DNA of 64,000 nt from assembly GCA_945925985.1 (NCBI GenBank), contig CAMELV010000015.1:22657-86656 (forward strand). Reading direction: 5' to 3'. The notes beneath the pieces were generated by a model that was given only the letters and a program-made list of their open reading frames with translations, was not told where the DNA came from and searched no databases. Shown one piece after another: positions 54,264 through 63,133 of the stretch. Position numbers and translations under genes: made by a program. The stretch is from Comamonas sp. lk (lineage in GTDB: Bacteria > Pseudomonadota > Gammaproteobacteria > Burkholderiales > Burkholderiaceae_C). Position 1 is the first letter of the stretch. Every line of letters starts with the position of its first letter.

Positions 54264-55346
54264 ATGCAACTCTCCGCCAGCCAGCTTGGCAACCACCTCC
54301 AGCGCGGCCTGAAAAGCCTGTACACCCTGTATGGGGACGAGCCGCTGCTGATCCAGGAGGCAGCCGACGCGATCCGCGCCGCCGCGCGTGTGCAGGGCTT
54401 TACCGAGCGTAGTTCGTACACCGTGGCGGGCGCCCATTTTGACTGGAGCGAGGTGCTGGCCGCCGGTGGCAGCCTGAGCCTGTTCGCCGACCGGCAAATA
54501 CTGGAGTTGCGCATTCCTTCGGGTAAACCGGGGAAGGATGGCAGCGTGGCGCTGCAGCGACTGGCTGAACAAGCCCAGGGCAATGACAGCATGCTCACCA
54601 TCGTCATGTTGCCCCGGCTCGACAAGGCCACCCGCGCCAGTGCCTGGTTTTCTGCACTCGATGGCTACGGCGTCACGCTGCCCGTGGAGCCGGTCGAGCG
54701 GCAGGCGTTGCCGCAGTGGATTGCACAGCGGCTGTCCAAGCAAGGGCAACGTGTGCGCGGTGGCGAAGAAGGCCAACGCACTCTGCAATTTTTTGCTGAT
54801 CGCGTGGAAGGCAACCTGCTGGCGGCGCACCAGGAGATCCAAAAACTAAGCTTGCTTTACCCGGCCGGCGAGCTGGGCTTTGAGCAAATCGAGTCGGCGG
54901 TGCTGAATGTCGCCCGTTTTGATGTGTTCAAGCTGTCAGAGGCTGTGCTGGCCGGCCAACCGGCGCGGGTGCAGCGCATGCTGGACGGCTTGCAGGCCGA
55001 GGGCGAGGCCGAGGTGCTGGTGCATTGGGCCTTGAGCGAAGACATTCGCGCACTCAAACGCGTCAAGGACGCCATGGCCCAAGGGCGCCCACTTCCGATG
55101 GCTTTGCGCGAGCAGCGGGTCTGGGGTGTGAAGGAGCAGCTGTTCGAGCGCGTCTTGCCGCGGCTGGGCGAAGCGCAGCTGGCCGACTTGCTGCGAGCGG
55201 CGCATGACGTTGATGGCATTGTCAAGGGGCTCAAGCAGCCCGATTGGCCGCAGGACGGCTGGTACGCCTTGCACCGTTTGGCGCAGAGCCTGTGTTGCCT
55301 GTGCATGCCGCTGGCTAGAATCAGGGGCAACAATCTGGCACACTGA
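54264..55346 (+). CDS. holA: DNA polymerase III delta subunit
   Basis: This 360-residue clamp-loader subunit starts MQLSASQLGNHLQRGLKSLY, then TLYGDEPLLIQEAADAIR (the delta N-terminal domain). It has TIVMLPRLDKATRASAWF, FFADRVEGNLLAAHQEIQKL and a C-terminal collar domain. It opens the beta clamp during loading. Residues near 60-90 (FADRQILELRIPSGKPG) match the clamp-binding region. It is the last gene of the leuS-lptE-holA run. Confidence 0.93.
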   Translation: MQLSASQLGNHLQRGLKSLYTLYGDEPLLIQEAADAIRAAARVQGFTERSSYTVAGAHFDWSEVLAAGGSLSLFADRQILELRIPSGKPGKDGSVALQRLAEQAQGNDSMLTIVMLPRLDKATRASAWFSALDGYGVTLPVEPVERQALPQWIAQRLSKQGQRVRGGEEGQRTLQFFADRVEGNLLAAHQEIQKLSLLYPAGELGFEQIESAVLNVARFDVFKLSEAVLAGQPARVQRMLDGLQAEGEAEVLVHWALSEDIRALKRVKDAMAQGRPLPMALREQRVWGVKEQLFERVLPRLGEAQLADLLRAAHDVDGIVKGLKQPDWPQDGWYALHRLAQSLCCLCMPLARIRGNNLAH

Positions 55347-55413
55347 GTGTCGATGTTTCTAGGCGCTGGCCCTTTGCAGGCGCAAGTCTGTTTTATTGCT
55401 GGAGCGTCTTGTC

Positions 55414-56901
55414 ATGAAAATCGCCGTGGTTGGTGCAGGCTTTGCTGGTTTGAGTACCGCCAAGGTCCTCAAGGCCATGGGCCATGTGGTCACTGTCTTC
55501 GAAAAAGACAGCGAAGTCGGTGGCGTCTGGGCCGGGTCGCGCCGTTATCCCGGCCTAACGACACAAAATGTGCGCTCCACCTATGCGCTGTCTGACTTTC
55601 CCTACCCCAACGACTACCCGGAGTGGCCCTCGGGAGAGCAGGTGCAGCGTTACTTGGCGGCCTACGCCCAACGCTTTGAGTTGGTGCCTCTGATCCATTT
55701 GCACACTGAAGTGACCCGAGCGGAGCCTGCGGCAGACGGACAGGGCTGGCAATTGGCCAGCGTGGATTGGGTCACCGGGCAAGCAGCGCAGCACTGTTTT
55801 GATTACCTGGTGGTCTGCAACGGCACCTTCTCGCAGCCCATGCTGCCTGACTTTGAGGGTGCAGAAGCCTTCCAGGCCGCCGGTGGCGTGGTTTGTCACA
55901 GCAGTCAGTGGCCGGGCGATGCCCTGGTCAAAGGTCGTCATGTGATGGTGGTCGGCTATGGCAAATCGTCGTGTGACCTGGCTCAGGCGGTGTCCAGCGA
56001 TGCGGCGTCGACGACAGTGGTGGTTCGCCAGTTGATCTGGAAGATGCCCAAAAAACTGTTCAATGTGCTGAATTACAAGTACCTGCTGCTCACCCGCATG
56101 GGCGAGGCGCTGTTTGAGTACATCCGGGTGAAGGGGTTTGAGCGCTTTTTGCATGGCCCGGGTAAGCCGGTGCGCAACAGCTTATTGAGTCAGGTGCAAT
56201 GGGTGGTCACGGTACAGTGCAAGCTCAAGGCGCTCGGGCTGCTGCCATCGATTCCCTTCGAGACCATCTCGCGCAGCACGGTGAGTTTGGTCACCGACGG
56301 TTTTTTTGAAAGCGTGGCGTCCGGCAAGATCAAGGTTTGCCGAGACGCGGTGATCCAGCGTTTGCTGGCTGGGCCTGACGGCAAGTTTGCCGAACTGAGC
56401 ACGGGCGAGCGACTGCCTGTTGACATGGTGGTGTGTGGCACCGGTTGGCGGCAGAGCGTGCCATTTTTGCCAGACACGGTCATGGCCAGTGTCACCGATG
56501 CCAAAGGTAACTTCCGCCTGTATCGGTCAATCTTGCCGGTCCACGTGCCGCGGTTGGCTTTCAATGGCTACAACTCATCGCTGTTCAGTCAGTTGAGCTG
56601 CGAGGTGGGCGCACTGTGGATCGCCGACCTGCAGGGCGGACAACTGCAGTTGCCGCCAAAGGCGGCACAGGACAGCGACATCACCGAACGGCTGAACTGG
56701 ATTGACAAGCGTAATGAGGGCAAGCACGCCAAAGGGACCAATGTGGTGCCGTTTTCCCTGCACCATGTGGACGAGTTGTTGCAAGACATCCGGCTGCCCT
56801 TGGGCGCGCTGACGCGCCTCAAGCATTGGTTGTTGCCGGTCAGCCCGGCCGACTATGCCGGGGCGACCCGCGGCCTGCTGGCGCGCTACCGTCGAACTTG
56901 A
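55414..56901 (+). CDS. Flavin-containing monooxygenase-like protein
   Basis: This 495-residue FAD/NADPH enzyme has an N-terminal FAD site GAGFAGLSTAKVLKAMG, then GGVWAGSRRYPGLTTQNVRS. A variant of the FMO fingerprint F-x-G-x3-H is seen as AGGVVCHSSQWPG, and a second Rossmann is VVGYGKSSCDLAQAV. It would add one oxygen atom to a soft nucleophile or ketone. It lacks a signal peptide. The ATG at 55414 is used, as the six upstream residues (in-frame) do not fit the family. It stands alone after holA, convergent with the DUF924 gene. Confidence 0.87.
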   Translation: MKIAVVGAGFAGLSTAKVLKAMGHVVTVFEKDSEVGGVWAGSRRYPGLTTQNVRSTYALSDFPYPNDYPEWPSGEQVQRYLAAYAQRFELVPLIHLHTEVTRAEPAADGQGWQLASVDWVTGQAAQHCFDYLVVCNGTFSQPMLPDFEGAEAFQAAGGVVCHSSQWPGDALVKGRHVMVVGYGKSSCDLAQAVSSDAASTTVVVRQLIWKMPKKLFNVLNYKYLLLTRMGEALFEYIRVKGFERFLHGPGKPVRNSLLSQVQWVVTVQCKLKALGLLPSIPFETISRSTVSLVTDGFFESVASGKIKVCRDAVIQRLLAGPDGKFAELSTGERLPVDMVVCGTGWRQSVPFLPDTVMASVTDAKGNFRLYRSILPVHVPRLAFNGYNSSLFSQLSCEVGALWIADLQGGQLQLPPKAAQDSDITERLNWIDKRNEGKHAKGTNVVPFSLHHVDELLQDIRLPLGALTRLKHWLLPVSPADYAGATRGLLARYRRT

Positions 56902-56999
56902 GCTGACGCCTCGGCCCTCGGCTTCGGCCCGTGGGGTGGCGGGTGTCTACCTCAGACACGCAGCGAAGGCTTTCACCATACGCTTGGAATGAAAAACTG

Positions 57000-57539
57000 T
57001 CAGAAGGACGAACCCGGGCCGGCCAGGAAATCAATTTCCTGGGCAGTGGAGGCCCGTCCCAGGATGGCGTTGCGGTGCGGGTAGCGGCCAAAGCGGTCGA
57101 TGATGGTCTTGTGCTGGTGTTCTGAAGCCAGACTGCTCTCCAGCCCAGCCAGGCTGAACAGCGCCAGCGCCGTGCTGTGGATGAGTGGCGATTCACTGTG
57201 CATGAGAGGCATGTACATGAACGCCCGTTGCTGGATCTCAAGGGCGGCATCGGCACCAGCAGCCACGGCAGTTTGCGTCAGCGCAACAGCCAGCGCATCG
57301 CAGGCAAAGGCCTGTGGCTGGTCCCGGTACATGTTGCGCGAGAACTGGTCCAGCACGATGATTTCGGCCAAGCTTCCCTGCGGCGTCTCGCGCCAGGCGT
57401 AAAGCTCGCATCGCGCGGCGGCGGCGTGCAGGCTGCCAAAGCGCGAAGAGATCAGCCGATCAAACTCGGCCGATTTGGTCCACCACTGCTTGGCGTCGAT
57501 CTCCTTGAACCAGAAGTCCAACACGGCCTGGGCCGTCAT
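57000..57539 (-). CDS. DUF924 family protein
   Basis: This 179-residue all-helical protein of the DUF924 (TPR-like) family begins AVLDFWFKEIDAKQWWTKS. It has EIIVLDQFSRNMYRDQPQAF and a closing FGRYPHRNAILGRAST. The family lacks a proven activity. Its start overlaps the stop of the pirin gene by 4 bp, so the two are translated together. Confidence 0.9.
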   Translation of the reverse strand: MTAQAVLDFWFKEIDAKQWWTKSAEFDRLISSRFGSLHAAAARCELYAWRETPQGSLAEIIVLDQFSRNMYRDQPQAFACDALAVALTQTAVAAGADAALEIQQRAFMYMPLMHSESPLIHSTALALFSLAGLESSLASEHQHKTIIDRFGRYPHRNAILGRASTAQEIDFLAGPGSSF

Positions 57540-58378
57540 GGCAGCAGCCCCTGCTGTTGCAACTGCTCGCCCAACGCCGCAATGTGGCGCACTCCGGAGG
57601 CCAAGGTCGCCGCCGAGCTGTGCACCGAGTAGGGGCCCAGCACCAGCTCGTGGGGGTGTTTGGCCGCTGAGCCCAGCAAAAACGCGCAGTCGCCCTCGGC
57701 TTCGAAATCGATGCCGGTGTTACCGTCTTCAAACACCGCCAGTTCTCGCACCAGTCGCGTACCGGCGACGTGCAGTGTGCCGCTCTGAGCAAACGTCCAT
57801 GCCACCTGATGCGTGGCCGGTGGCTGGTAGTGCCAGCGCTCGCCGTCTTGCAAAGTGACCCAGTAATAGTTCAGGTCCCAGGGTGCCGGGATCGGGCTGA
57901 CGGCTTCACCGCACGCACCCAGCAGCACCCGCACCGGGCCAGCAACTGGTACTTCGTGGGGCTGCAGGAACAGGGCTGACGATGGCGTCAACTCCTGTGC
58001 AGGCGGCAGCGCAAACCAGATCTGAAAGGCCTTCAGCGTCTGGGCCGGCGGATCGGCTGGCATCGGCTGCGCCCGGTGCCAGATGCCCCGGCCCGCTGCC
58101 ATCCATTCGATGCCGCCCTGGCGGACCACATCCACCTGCCCCGACGAGGTTTCGTGCTGGATGTCAAAGGTCAGCGGGTAGGTCAGCGTGGCGATACCGG
58201 AGTGCGGGTGAAACCCGAAATTGGGCCCGCCACCTCCGGGCGCCTCCACGTAATCCAGAAAAATAAAAGGCTTGATCAGTTGCCCGATGTCACCCGGGCT
58301 CATCAGCCGTGTGATCGGGCCGTGACGCCGCCCGGAGGTGCGGGTGGCGAGAGGTCTTGAAGTGGGCATATCCAGCAT
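57536..58378 (-). CDS. Pirin family protein
   Basis: This 280-residue bicupin has the pirin metal site spread over GFHPHSGIATLTYPL (two His) and later RQGGIEWMAAGRGIWHRAQP (Glu and His). Bacterial pirins include quercetin 2,3-dioxygenases and redox regulators; which applies here is unknown. The C-terminal cupin (VRELAVFEDGNTGIDFEAEG) is complete. It forms a two-gene unit with the DUF924 gene, and a DUF1330 gene lies 27 bp upstream in the same direction. Confidence 0.9.
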   Translation of the reverse strand: MLDMPTSRPLATRTSGRRHGPITRLMSPGDIGQLIKPFIFLDYVEAPGGGGPNFGFHPHSGIATLTYPLTFDIQHETSSGQVDVVRQGGIEWMAAGRGIWHRAQPMPADPPAQTLKAFQIWFALPPAQELTPSSALFLQPHEVPVAGPVRVLLGACGEAVSPIPAPWDLNYYWVTLQDGERWHYQPPATHQVAWTFAQSGTLHVAGTRLVRELAVFEDGNTGIDFEAEGDCAFLLGSAAKHPHELVLGPYSVHSSAATLASGVRHIAALGEQLQQQGLLP

Positions 58379-58405
58379 TTTGATCAGAGATGGCCAGTGT
58401 AGGCA

Positions 58406-58753
58406 TTAACGCGGTGAAGCCGCAGGCGGTACAAACCCTTCGACGATGACGATCTGGAACTGCGCCACGCAGGCGCGCAGAGCGATCGCCTCCTGGTAGC
58501 CCGCAGAGTTGAAGCAGGCTTGTGCTGCTGCGTAGCTGGGGAACTCAATGAGATAGGGCCGCCCCGGCACCGCGCCCTCGACCACGGTAGCCACGTCACC
58601 GCGCGCCAATACGCGACCGCCTTGTGCGGCGATCAGTGGCCCCGCCACGCTGGTGTAGTTGCCGAAGCGCGAGGGCTCGTTGATGGTGGCGAAGACGATC
58701 CAGTAGCCTTTAGGCGCTGCGTCATGCGAATTGTCCGGGAGGGATGCTGTCAT
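58406..58753 (-). CDS. DUF1330 family protein
   Basis: This 115-residue protein has a ferredoxin-like dimeric alpha/beta barrel fold. GYWIVFATINEPSRFGNY opens it, and GRPYLIEFPSYAAAQACFNS with AGYQEAIALR follows, all DUF1330 hallmarks. The family has no proven function. It is the second gene in a same-strand group (NmrA-like, DUF1330, pirin, DUF924). Confidence 0.85.
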   Translation of the reverse strand: MTASLPDNSHDAAPKGYWIVFATINEPSRFGNYTSVAGPLIAAQGGRVLARGDVATVVEGAVPGRPYLIEFPSYAAAQACFNSAGYQEAIALRACVAQFQIVIVEGFVPPAASPR

Positions 58754-58804
58754 GGTGTACTTTCATTCATGGTTTGATGCTGGGGACGAGCAGGGCCAGT
58801 GCGG

Positions 58805-59692
58805 CTAGGCACCTTGGACGATCTTGTCGCCATTTGAGTATTGGCCGTGGAAGTGGAACCAGTCTTCGGCGGACAAGGCATCCGGCAGTATTTTCTTGAA
58901 CGCTTGCGGTGTTCCGCGTGGGCCCTTTTGCACTTCATAGTACAAGAACATGTGGTGCAAATCCTTGAGAAGCAAGCGGCGCAAAAACATCGGCATCGCC
59001 AGTCGTGCTTTGACGGGCAGGCCGCTGACCTTGGACATGGCTGCCGCCACCTCCGACAAGTCGCCTTGCCAGCCGATCACATCGAGCGTCTTGCCCAGCC
59101 ATTGTTGCGGGCTCTTCAACTGAATCGCGGCCGCACGGCCAATGTCATAGGTGGCGCAGTATTTGCAGTCTTGCAGCGACAAAAACTTGACGATGCCCTT
59201 TTTCAAGGGGTTCCAGTTGGCGGCGTCGTCCAGGTTCTCAAAGAAGGCGCAGGGCCGCAAAATCGAGAACGGGACTCCAGATGTACGCAGGTATTTCTCC
59301 AGGGCCAGCTTGGCGTGCAGGTGTTTGACATGCTCGTCAAACAACTCCGCGTCGGCCACACTCATGAACACCAGGTGCTCAACCCCGGCCGCCTTGGCGG
59401 CATCGATGGCGGCGCGGCCTTGCTGAAATTCCAGATCAGCGCTTTTCTTGGCAGCGCCAAAATAGTCGGTGATGACGAACATTTTTTTGGCGCCACTTTG
59501 GGCCAATGCTCGGTCCAGGTCCGCGCGCAGCGTGTAGTTGCAAACCACCGGCTTCACCCCCTGGGCGGCCAGTCTGTTGTTGCTGGACCGGGTGGTGCCG
59601 TACACCTCAAAGCCGGCTTCCCGGAGCGCCCGGCAAACATTGCGCCCGACCTTTCCGGTGGAATTGAGTACGAGAATTTTTTCAGTGGACAT
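58805..59692 (-). CDS. NmrA-like NAD(P)-binding protein
   Basis: This 295-residue atypical short-chain dehydrogenase has ILVLNSTGKVGRNVCRAL as its N-terminal nucleotide loop (STGxxGR instead of the usual GATGxxG). It then has VYGTTRSSNNRLAAQGVKPV and IDAAKAAGVEHLVFMSVADA. The Tyr-x-x-x-Lys pair of true dehydrogenases is not evident, so it may sense redox state like NmrA or act as a quinone/isoflavone-type reductase. It is divergent from the LysR gene with a small membrane gene between, and may be that regulator's target. Confidence 0.85.
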   Translation of the reverse strand: MSTEKILVLNSTGKVGRNVCRALREAGFEVYGTTRSSNNRLAAQGVKPVVCNYTLRADLDRALAQSGAKKMFVITDYFGAAKKSADLEFQQGRAAIDAAKAAGVEHLVFMSVADAELFDEHVKHLHAKLALEKYLRTSGVPFSILRPCAFFENLDDAANWNPLKKGIVKFLSLQDCKYCATYDIGRAAAIQLKSPQQWLGKTLDVIGWQGDLSEVAAAMSKVSGLPVKARLAMPMFLRRLLLKDLHHMFLYYEVQKGPRGTPQAFKKILPDALSAEDWFHFHGQYSNGDKIVQGA

Positions 59693-59762
59693 ACGAACAC
59701 CTTTGTTGGGGATGGGATTCCGGCATGAGGGCCTTCATCAAAAGCGATATGGCGCGACGCTT

Positions 59763-59912
59763 TCAGGCCCGGCGCCAGGTCGGTAGGCCGATGAGGTAGC
59801 CCGTCCGGGAGGCCCTTTTGATGATTAACCAGGCCACAAACAAGCCGAGCACGCCGTAGCGGCCAATTTTGGCAGCGGTGCCGGCGACGGGCAGAGGGTT
59901 TGAAGGGTTCAT
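59763..59912 (-). CDS. Small predicted membrane protein (49 residues)
   Basis: An ATG at 59912 opens a 49-residue frame. It has a polar start (MNPSNPLPVAGTAAK), one hydrophobic helix (YGVLGLFVAWLII) and a basic tail (KRASRTGY...WRRA), consistent with an N-out/C-in single-span protein by the positive-inside rule. It lies 70 bp upstream of the NmrA-like gene in the same direction and close to the inverted repeat at 59945. No homologue is recognised. Confidence 0.45.
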   Translation of the reverse strand: MNPSNPLPVAGTAAKIGRYGVLGLFVAWLIIKRASRTGYLIGLPTWRRA

Positions 59913-59944
59913 GGCAGTGTCGTGGGCTGAGTTGAGCAAGGGGT

Positions 59945-59961
59945 CATTGTCAGAAGCAATG
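59945..59961. promoter_or_regulatory. Candidate LysR-type operator
   Basis: CATTG-TCAGAAG-CAATG is a perfect 5-7-5 inverted repeat and contains a T-N11-A core (ATTGTCAGAAGCAAT), the usual LysR-family recognition element. It lies between the divergent LysR gene (59 bp away) and the small membrane/NmrA group (33 bp away). The repeat is seen; binding is inferred. Confidence 0.5.
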
Positions 59962-60020
59962 CCGGCGGGATAAAGCCCATCAAATGGAATGGATTGGTGC
60001 ATTGGCGGCACAATCTGGCC

Positions 60021-60911
60021 ATGGATATCTTCAGAAACATGAACCTCTTTGTCGAGGTGGCCAAAGCCAGCAGCTTTCGGCGTGCCGCCGAGGTGCTGGG
60101 CCTGCCCAACTCTACGGTGTCGCGTCGAATTGCCGAACTTGAGCACGATGTGGGCCTGCGCCTGTTCAACCGCAGCACCCGACGGGTCGAGCTGACCGAA
60201 GGCGGCCGCCTGTACTTCAACAACTGCAAACGCATCATTCAGGAGGCCGAGCTGGCGCACCAGGAACTCACCCACCTGCACGCTCAGCCCAGTGGCGTCA
60301 TTCGGGCCTCAATGCCGGTCGACTTCAGCGTGATCTACCTGAGCCCGCTGCTGGCCGATTTTTCGCGCCGTTATCCGGGCATCCATTTCAGTCTGGACCT
60401 GACCCCAAACCAAGCCGACCTGGTGGGCGATCCAGTCGATGTGGCCATTCGCATGGGGCCGCCGAAAGACCAGAGTCTGATCGCCCGCCCGATTGCCAGG
60501 CTGGGCACGGTGCTGGTGGCTGCACCCGACTATTTGCAGCGGCGCGGCGTGCCAGAGCAGCCGCAAGACCTGTCAGGCCACGAATGCCTGCGCATGAAAG
60601 ACGCCCCCTGGGTACTGTTCCACCGCGACGGTAGCAGCCAAAGCGTTGAAGTGGGCGGACAGTTCATCGCCAACAGCCGGGGTCTTTTGCAGCAACTGGC
60701 CTTGAGCGGCCAAGGCATTGTCCAGACCGCCGACAGTTGGGTCCAGGCGGACTTGGCTGCTCAGCGCCTGGTGCGGGTGTTGCCGGATTGGACGCCGCCG
60801 GTGGTCTCCGCCTACGCCTTGACGGCTACCCGGCTGCTGCCGGCCAAGGTGCGGGTGTTCATTGACTACCTGGTGGCGAACATGACCGGGGCCGAGCAGA
60901 GGCGGACTTAA
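60021..60911 (+). CDS. LysR-family transcriptional regulator
   Basis: This 296-residue regulator has an N-terminal winged helix with the LysR signature (MNLFVEVAKASSFRRAAEVL, then STVSRRIAELEHDVGLRLFN). A periplasmic-binding-protein-like effector domain follows. It belongs to the group with RRAAEVLGLPNSTVSRRIAELE, common among regulators of NmrA- and quinone-reductase-type genes. The ATG at 60021 is the family start. It is divergent from the small membrane/NmrA genes and ends with a 4-bp overlap (tail to tail) with the solute-binding-protein gene. Confidence 0.93.
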   Translation: MDIFRNMNLFVEVAKASSFRRAAEVLGLPNSTVSRRIAELEHDVGLRLFNRSTRRVELTEGGRLYFNNCKRIIQEAELAHQELTHLHAQPSGVIRASMPVDFSVIYLSPLLADFSRRYPGIHFSLDLTPNQADLVGDPVDVAIRMGPPKDQSLIARPIARLGTVLVAAPDYLQRRGVPEQPQDLSGHECLRMKDAPWVLFHRDGSSQSVEVGGQFIANSRGLLQQLALSGQGIVQTADSWVQADLAAQRLVRVLPDWTPPVVSAYALTATRLLPAKVRVFIDYLVANMTGAEQRRT

Positions 60912-61654
60912 GCGGCCGGTGCGATCGATAAACCCTGCACCTTGTGCTGGGCGATCAGGCTGGCCACCAGCCCCGATGCCTTGGCGTCCTCGACAAAGGC
61001 CCGGAGAAAGGCCTCGGCTTCGGGCTGGTCTTTGCCGCAGCCGATTGCTTGTTGTACGGCCATGAACCCGCCTGGCAGGATCACATGCCCGGGCGCCTTG
61101 GCCAAGTCACCCATCAACCCAGGCCGCAGCCCGGCCAGTGCGTCGACCTTGGCGGTGAGGTAGCGATCGAGTGCCGCGCCACCCCCGTCGCAGCGCAGCA
61201 GCGTTGCATGCTGGTGATTGCGCTCTAGCCAGAGGCCATAGGCGCTGCGGGCGAACACGGCGATCGTCACACCGGGCTGGTCCACGTCAGCCACGCATTT
61301 CAAGCGCGACCCGGGCGGCACCAAATAGCTGGCTTCAATCTCACAATAGGCGGGGGTGAAAGTGGTTGTCTGGGACCGCAGAGGGTCGGCACCGAACAAG
61401 CCGATGTCCCACGTGTCCGTACCCGCAGCATCGGCCAAAAGACCCGGGTTGGCAAACGGCACCAACTGCAGGGGCACACCGAGCAGCCTGGCGACTTCTG
61501 CAGCCATGCTGGGCGCTACACCCACCGGGTCGCAGCTCTCCGTCTTGCCGTTGACCAACAGGAAGTTGCTCATGTTGATGCCAGCGCGCAGCACGCCCTT
61601 TGGCGCGAGTTGTTGAACCACAAGGGGGTTGGGGCTATGTTCTGGCTTGGACAT
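60908..61654 (-). CDS. Family-3 solute-binding protein without signal peptide
   Basis: This 248-residue protein has the bilobed fold of amino-acid-type receptors: LRAGINMSNFLLVNGK, VGVAPSMAAEVARLLGVPL, WDIGLFGADPLRSQTTTFTPAY and a hinge-return segment VTIAVFARSAYGLWL. No secretion signal precedes the domain (MSKPEHSPNPLVVQQL), and no nearby permease or ATPase is present. It could be a cytosolic ligand-binding protein or have a misread start. It converges with the LysR gene (4-bp overlap of the ends). Confidence 0.75.
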   Translation of the reverse strand: MSKPEHSPNPLVVQQLAPKGVLRAGINMSNFLLVNGKTESCDPVGVAPSMAAEVARLLGVPLQLVPFANPGLLADAAGTDTWDIGLFGADPLRSQTTTFTPAYCEIEASYLVPPGSRLKCVADVDQPGVTIAVFARSAYGLWLERNHQHATLLRCDGGGAALDRYLTAKVDALAGLRPGLMGDLAKAPGHVILPGGFMAVQQAIGCGKDQPEAEAFLRAFVEDAKASGLVASLIAQHKVQGLSIAPAA

Positions 61655-62043
61655 GGTTTCTCGGTGACTCTACGGTGGGGCTGCCGGCGTCAGTCACGAA
61701 GCAGATGGCATTGCAGGAATTTGAGCACAAGCGGGCTCGCGACGCCGCGGAACGCCTCAACATGTCTGTGCCGTGCACCATTGATCAGTTCAAGTTCGGC
61801 CCAGTGGATCCGGCCCGCCAGCAGCGCGCCGTTGCGGCTGTTCCATTTGGGCCAGTATCCTCGTGGCTTATCCATCCGTTCCTGTGCCTCTGGACCTGCA
61901 CAGCGTGAAGATCTGTTGATGAAATCACAGACTGCGCCGCTAACCGTCATAACCACGATGTTATCGACTCATAACGTAATGCAGCATTGCTAAACTCCGC
62001 GGTAACCCGTGAAATAGCGGCTTGCACAACTGAAACAGATGCT
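61655..62043. other. Intergenic stretch with no recognisable gene
   Basis: This 389-bp gap lies between two divergent genes (the solute-binding protein on the left and the Bug receptor on the right). Open frames on both strands up to about 100 codons have no family resemblance and lack good ribosome-binding sites. The right third (61920-62030) is AT-richer and may hold the promoter of the Bug gene. No operator, repeat or RNA was recognised. Confidence 0.6.
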
Positions 62044-63072
62044 ATGCCAACTCCCAACAGACCCAACCCTCACATTCAGAGCACCAAGCCTCAGGTACGC
62101 CGGCGCACTCTCTTGCTGGGTGCTGCCGCTGCACCGTGGATGCTGCCCGACGCGAGGGCACAAGCACCTGTAGATGGCTTTCCCACACGCCCTTTGCGGC
62201 TGATTGTCGGATTCACGGCCGGCAGCATCGGCGACTTGTTTGTGCGCGCGCTAGTGCAGCAACTGGGTCCGCAGCTGGGCCAGCCCATCGTGGTGGAAAA
62301 CAAACCTGGGGCCAGCCAGGTGATCGGTGCCGAACTGGCGGCTCGTGCTGCACCGGATGGCTACACGCTGTATCTGGGCACGCAAGGCGGGCTGGTGCTG
62401 AATGCCGTCGTGCGCAAGAAGCTGTCGTATGACCCCACGGCGGACTTCACGCCGATCACCATGATGTTCGTGACACCGATGTACCTGTATGTCAACCCAT
62501 CGGTGCCTGCCAAGTCGACTGCGGAGCTGATTGCGCTGGCCAAGGCAAAGCCAGGCAAGCTGACCTTTGCCTCTATCGGCGCTGTCACCGCTTCGCATGT
62601 GCTGGGCGAAATGTTCAAGTCTGAAGCCGGGGTGGACATGCTGCACGTGCCCTTCAAGGGCGGGCCCGAAGCGACCAATGCGCTGATTTCGGGCCAAATC
62701 GACATCTACTTCAACGGCAACAACAGCATGTCGCAGGTCAAGCAGGGCAAGGCGCGTGTGATTGCCTCGGCCGGGCTCAAACGCTCTGAAGAGCGTCCGG
62801 ATCTGCCCACGATCGCCGAGGCCGGTGTGCCGGGCGTCGACCTCCTGCCCTGGTTCGGCCTGTTTGCCCCGGCAGGCATGCCGCGGCCGCTGGTGGACCG
62901 CCTTAACCGCGAGGTCGTTGCTTTGCTCAAGTCGCAGCCCATGAGGGAGAGGGCCAGCCAGATCGGCGTCGAAATCGTGACCGGCACGCCGGAAGCCCTG
63001 ATGAACCAGATCAAGACCGAGACGCCGCTGATGGCGAAGGTCATGCAGAAAGCCGGCGTTACGCCCGAATGA
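62044..63072 (+). CDS. Bug-family (TctC) tripartite-tricarboxylate receptor
   Basis: This 342-residue periplasmic receptor has a signal with an Arg-rich n-region (RRRTLLLGAAAAPWML, cleavage near ARAQA). The Bug fold follows: RPLRLIVGFTAGSIGDLFVRAL, GQPIVVENKPGASQVIGAE, HVPFKGGPEATNALISGQID and DLPTIAEAGVPGVDLLPWFG. Such receptors are very numerous in Burkholderiales and bind carboxylates or other small organics, often without a linked transporter. Its neighbour on the other strand is an amidohydrolase, and their association suggests import of that enzyme's substrate. The ATG at 62044 is preferred over an earlier frame start. Confidence 0.92.
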   Translation: MPTPNRPNPHIQSTKPQVRRRTLLLGAAAAPWMLPDARAQAPVDGFPTRPLRLIVGFTAGSIGDLFVRALVQQLGPQLGQPIVVENKPGASQVIGAELAARAAPDGYTLYLGTQGGLVLNAVVRKKLSYDPTADFTPITMMFVTPMYLYVNPSVPAKSTAELIALAKAKPGKLTFASIGAVTASHVLGEMFKSEAGVDMLHVPFKGGPEATNALISGQIDIYFNGNNSMSQVKQGKARVIASAGLKRSEERPDLPTIAEAGVPGVDLLPWFGLFAPAGMPRPLVDRLNREVVALLKSQPMRERASQIGVEIVTGTPEALMNQIKTETPLMAKVMQKAGVTPE

Positions 63073-63133
63073 ATCTGGCGCCCTTAAGGGCTGCTTTGCA
63101 AAGAACTGCAGGGCAGCACTCGAGCGGGGGCGC

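Noticed and set aside
61600..61956. Possible small genes in the gap before the Bug receptor
   Set aside because: Frames of 88-127 codons exist on both strands, but none has a ribosome-binding site, conserved motif or hydrophobic pattern. They could be remnants, but I cannot support a call.
63080..63091. GCCCTTAAGGGC palindrome after the Bug gene
   Set aside because: It is a 12-bp perfect palindrome between convergent genes, but it has no loop, no T-tract and no second copy in the window. Chance is a sufficient explanation.
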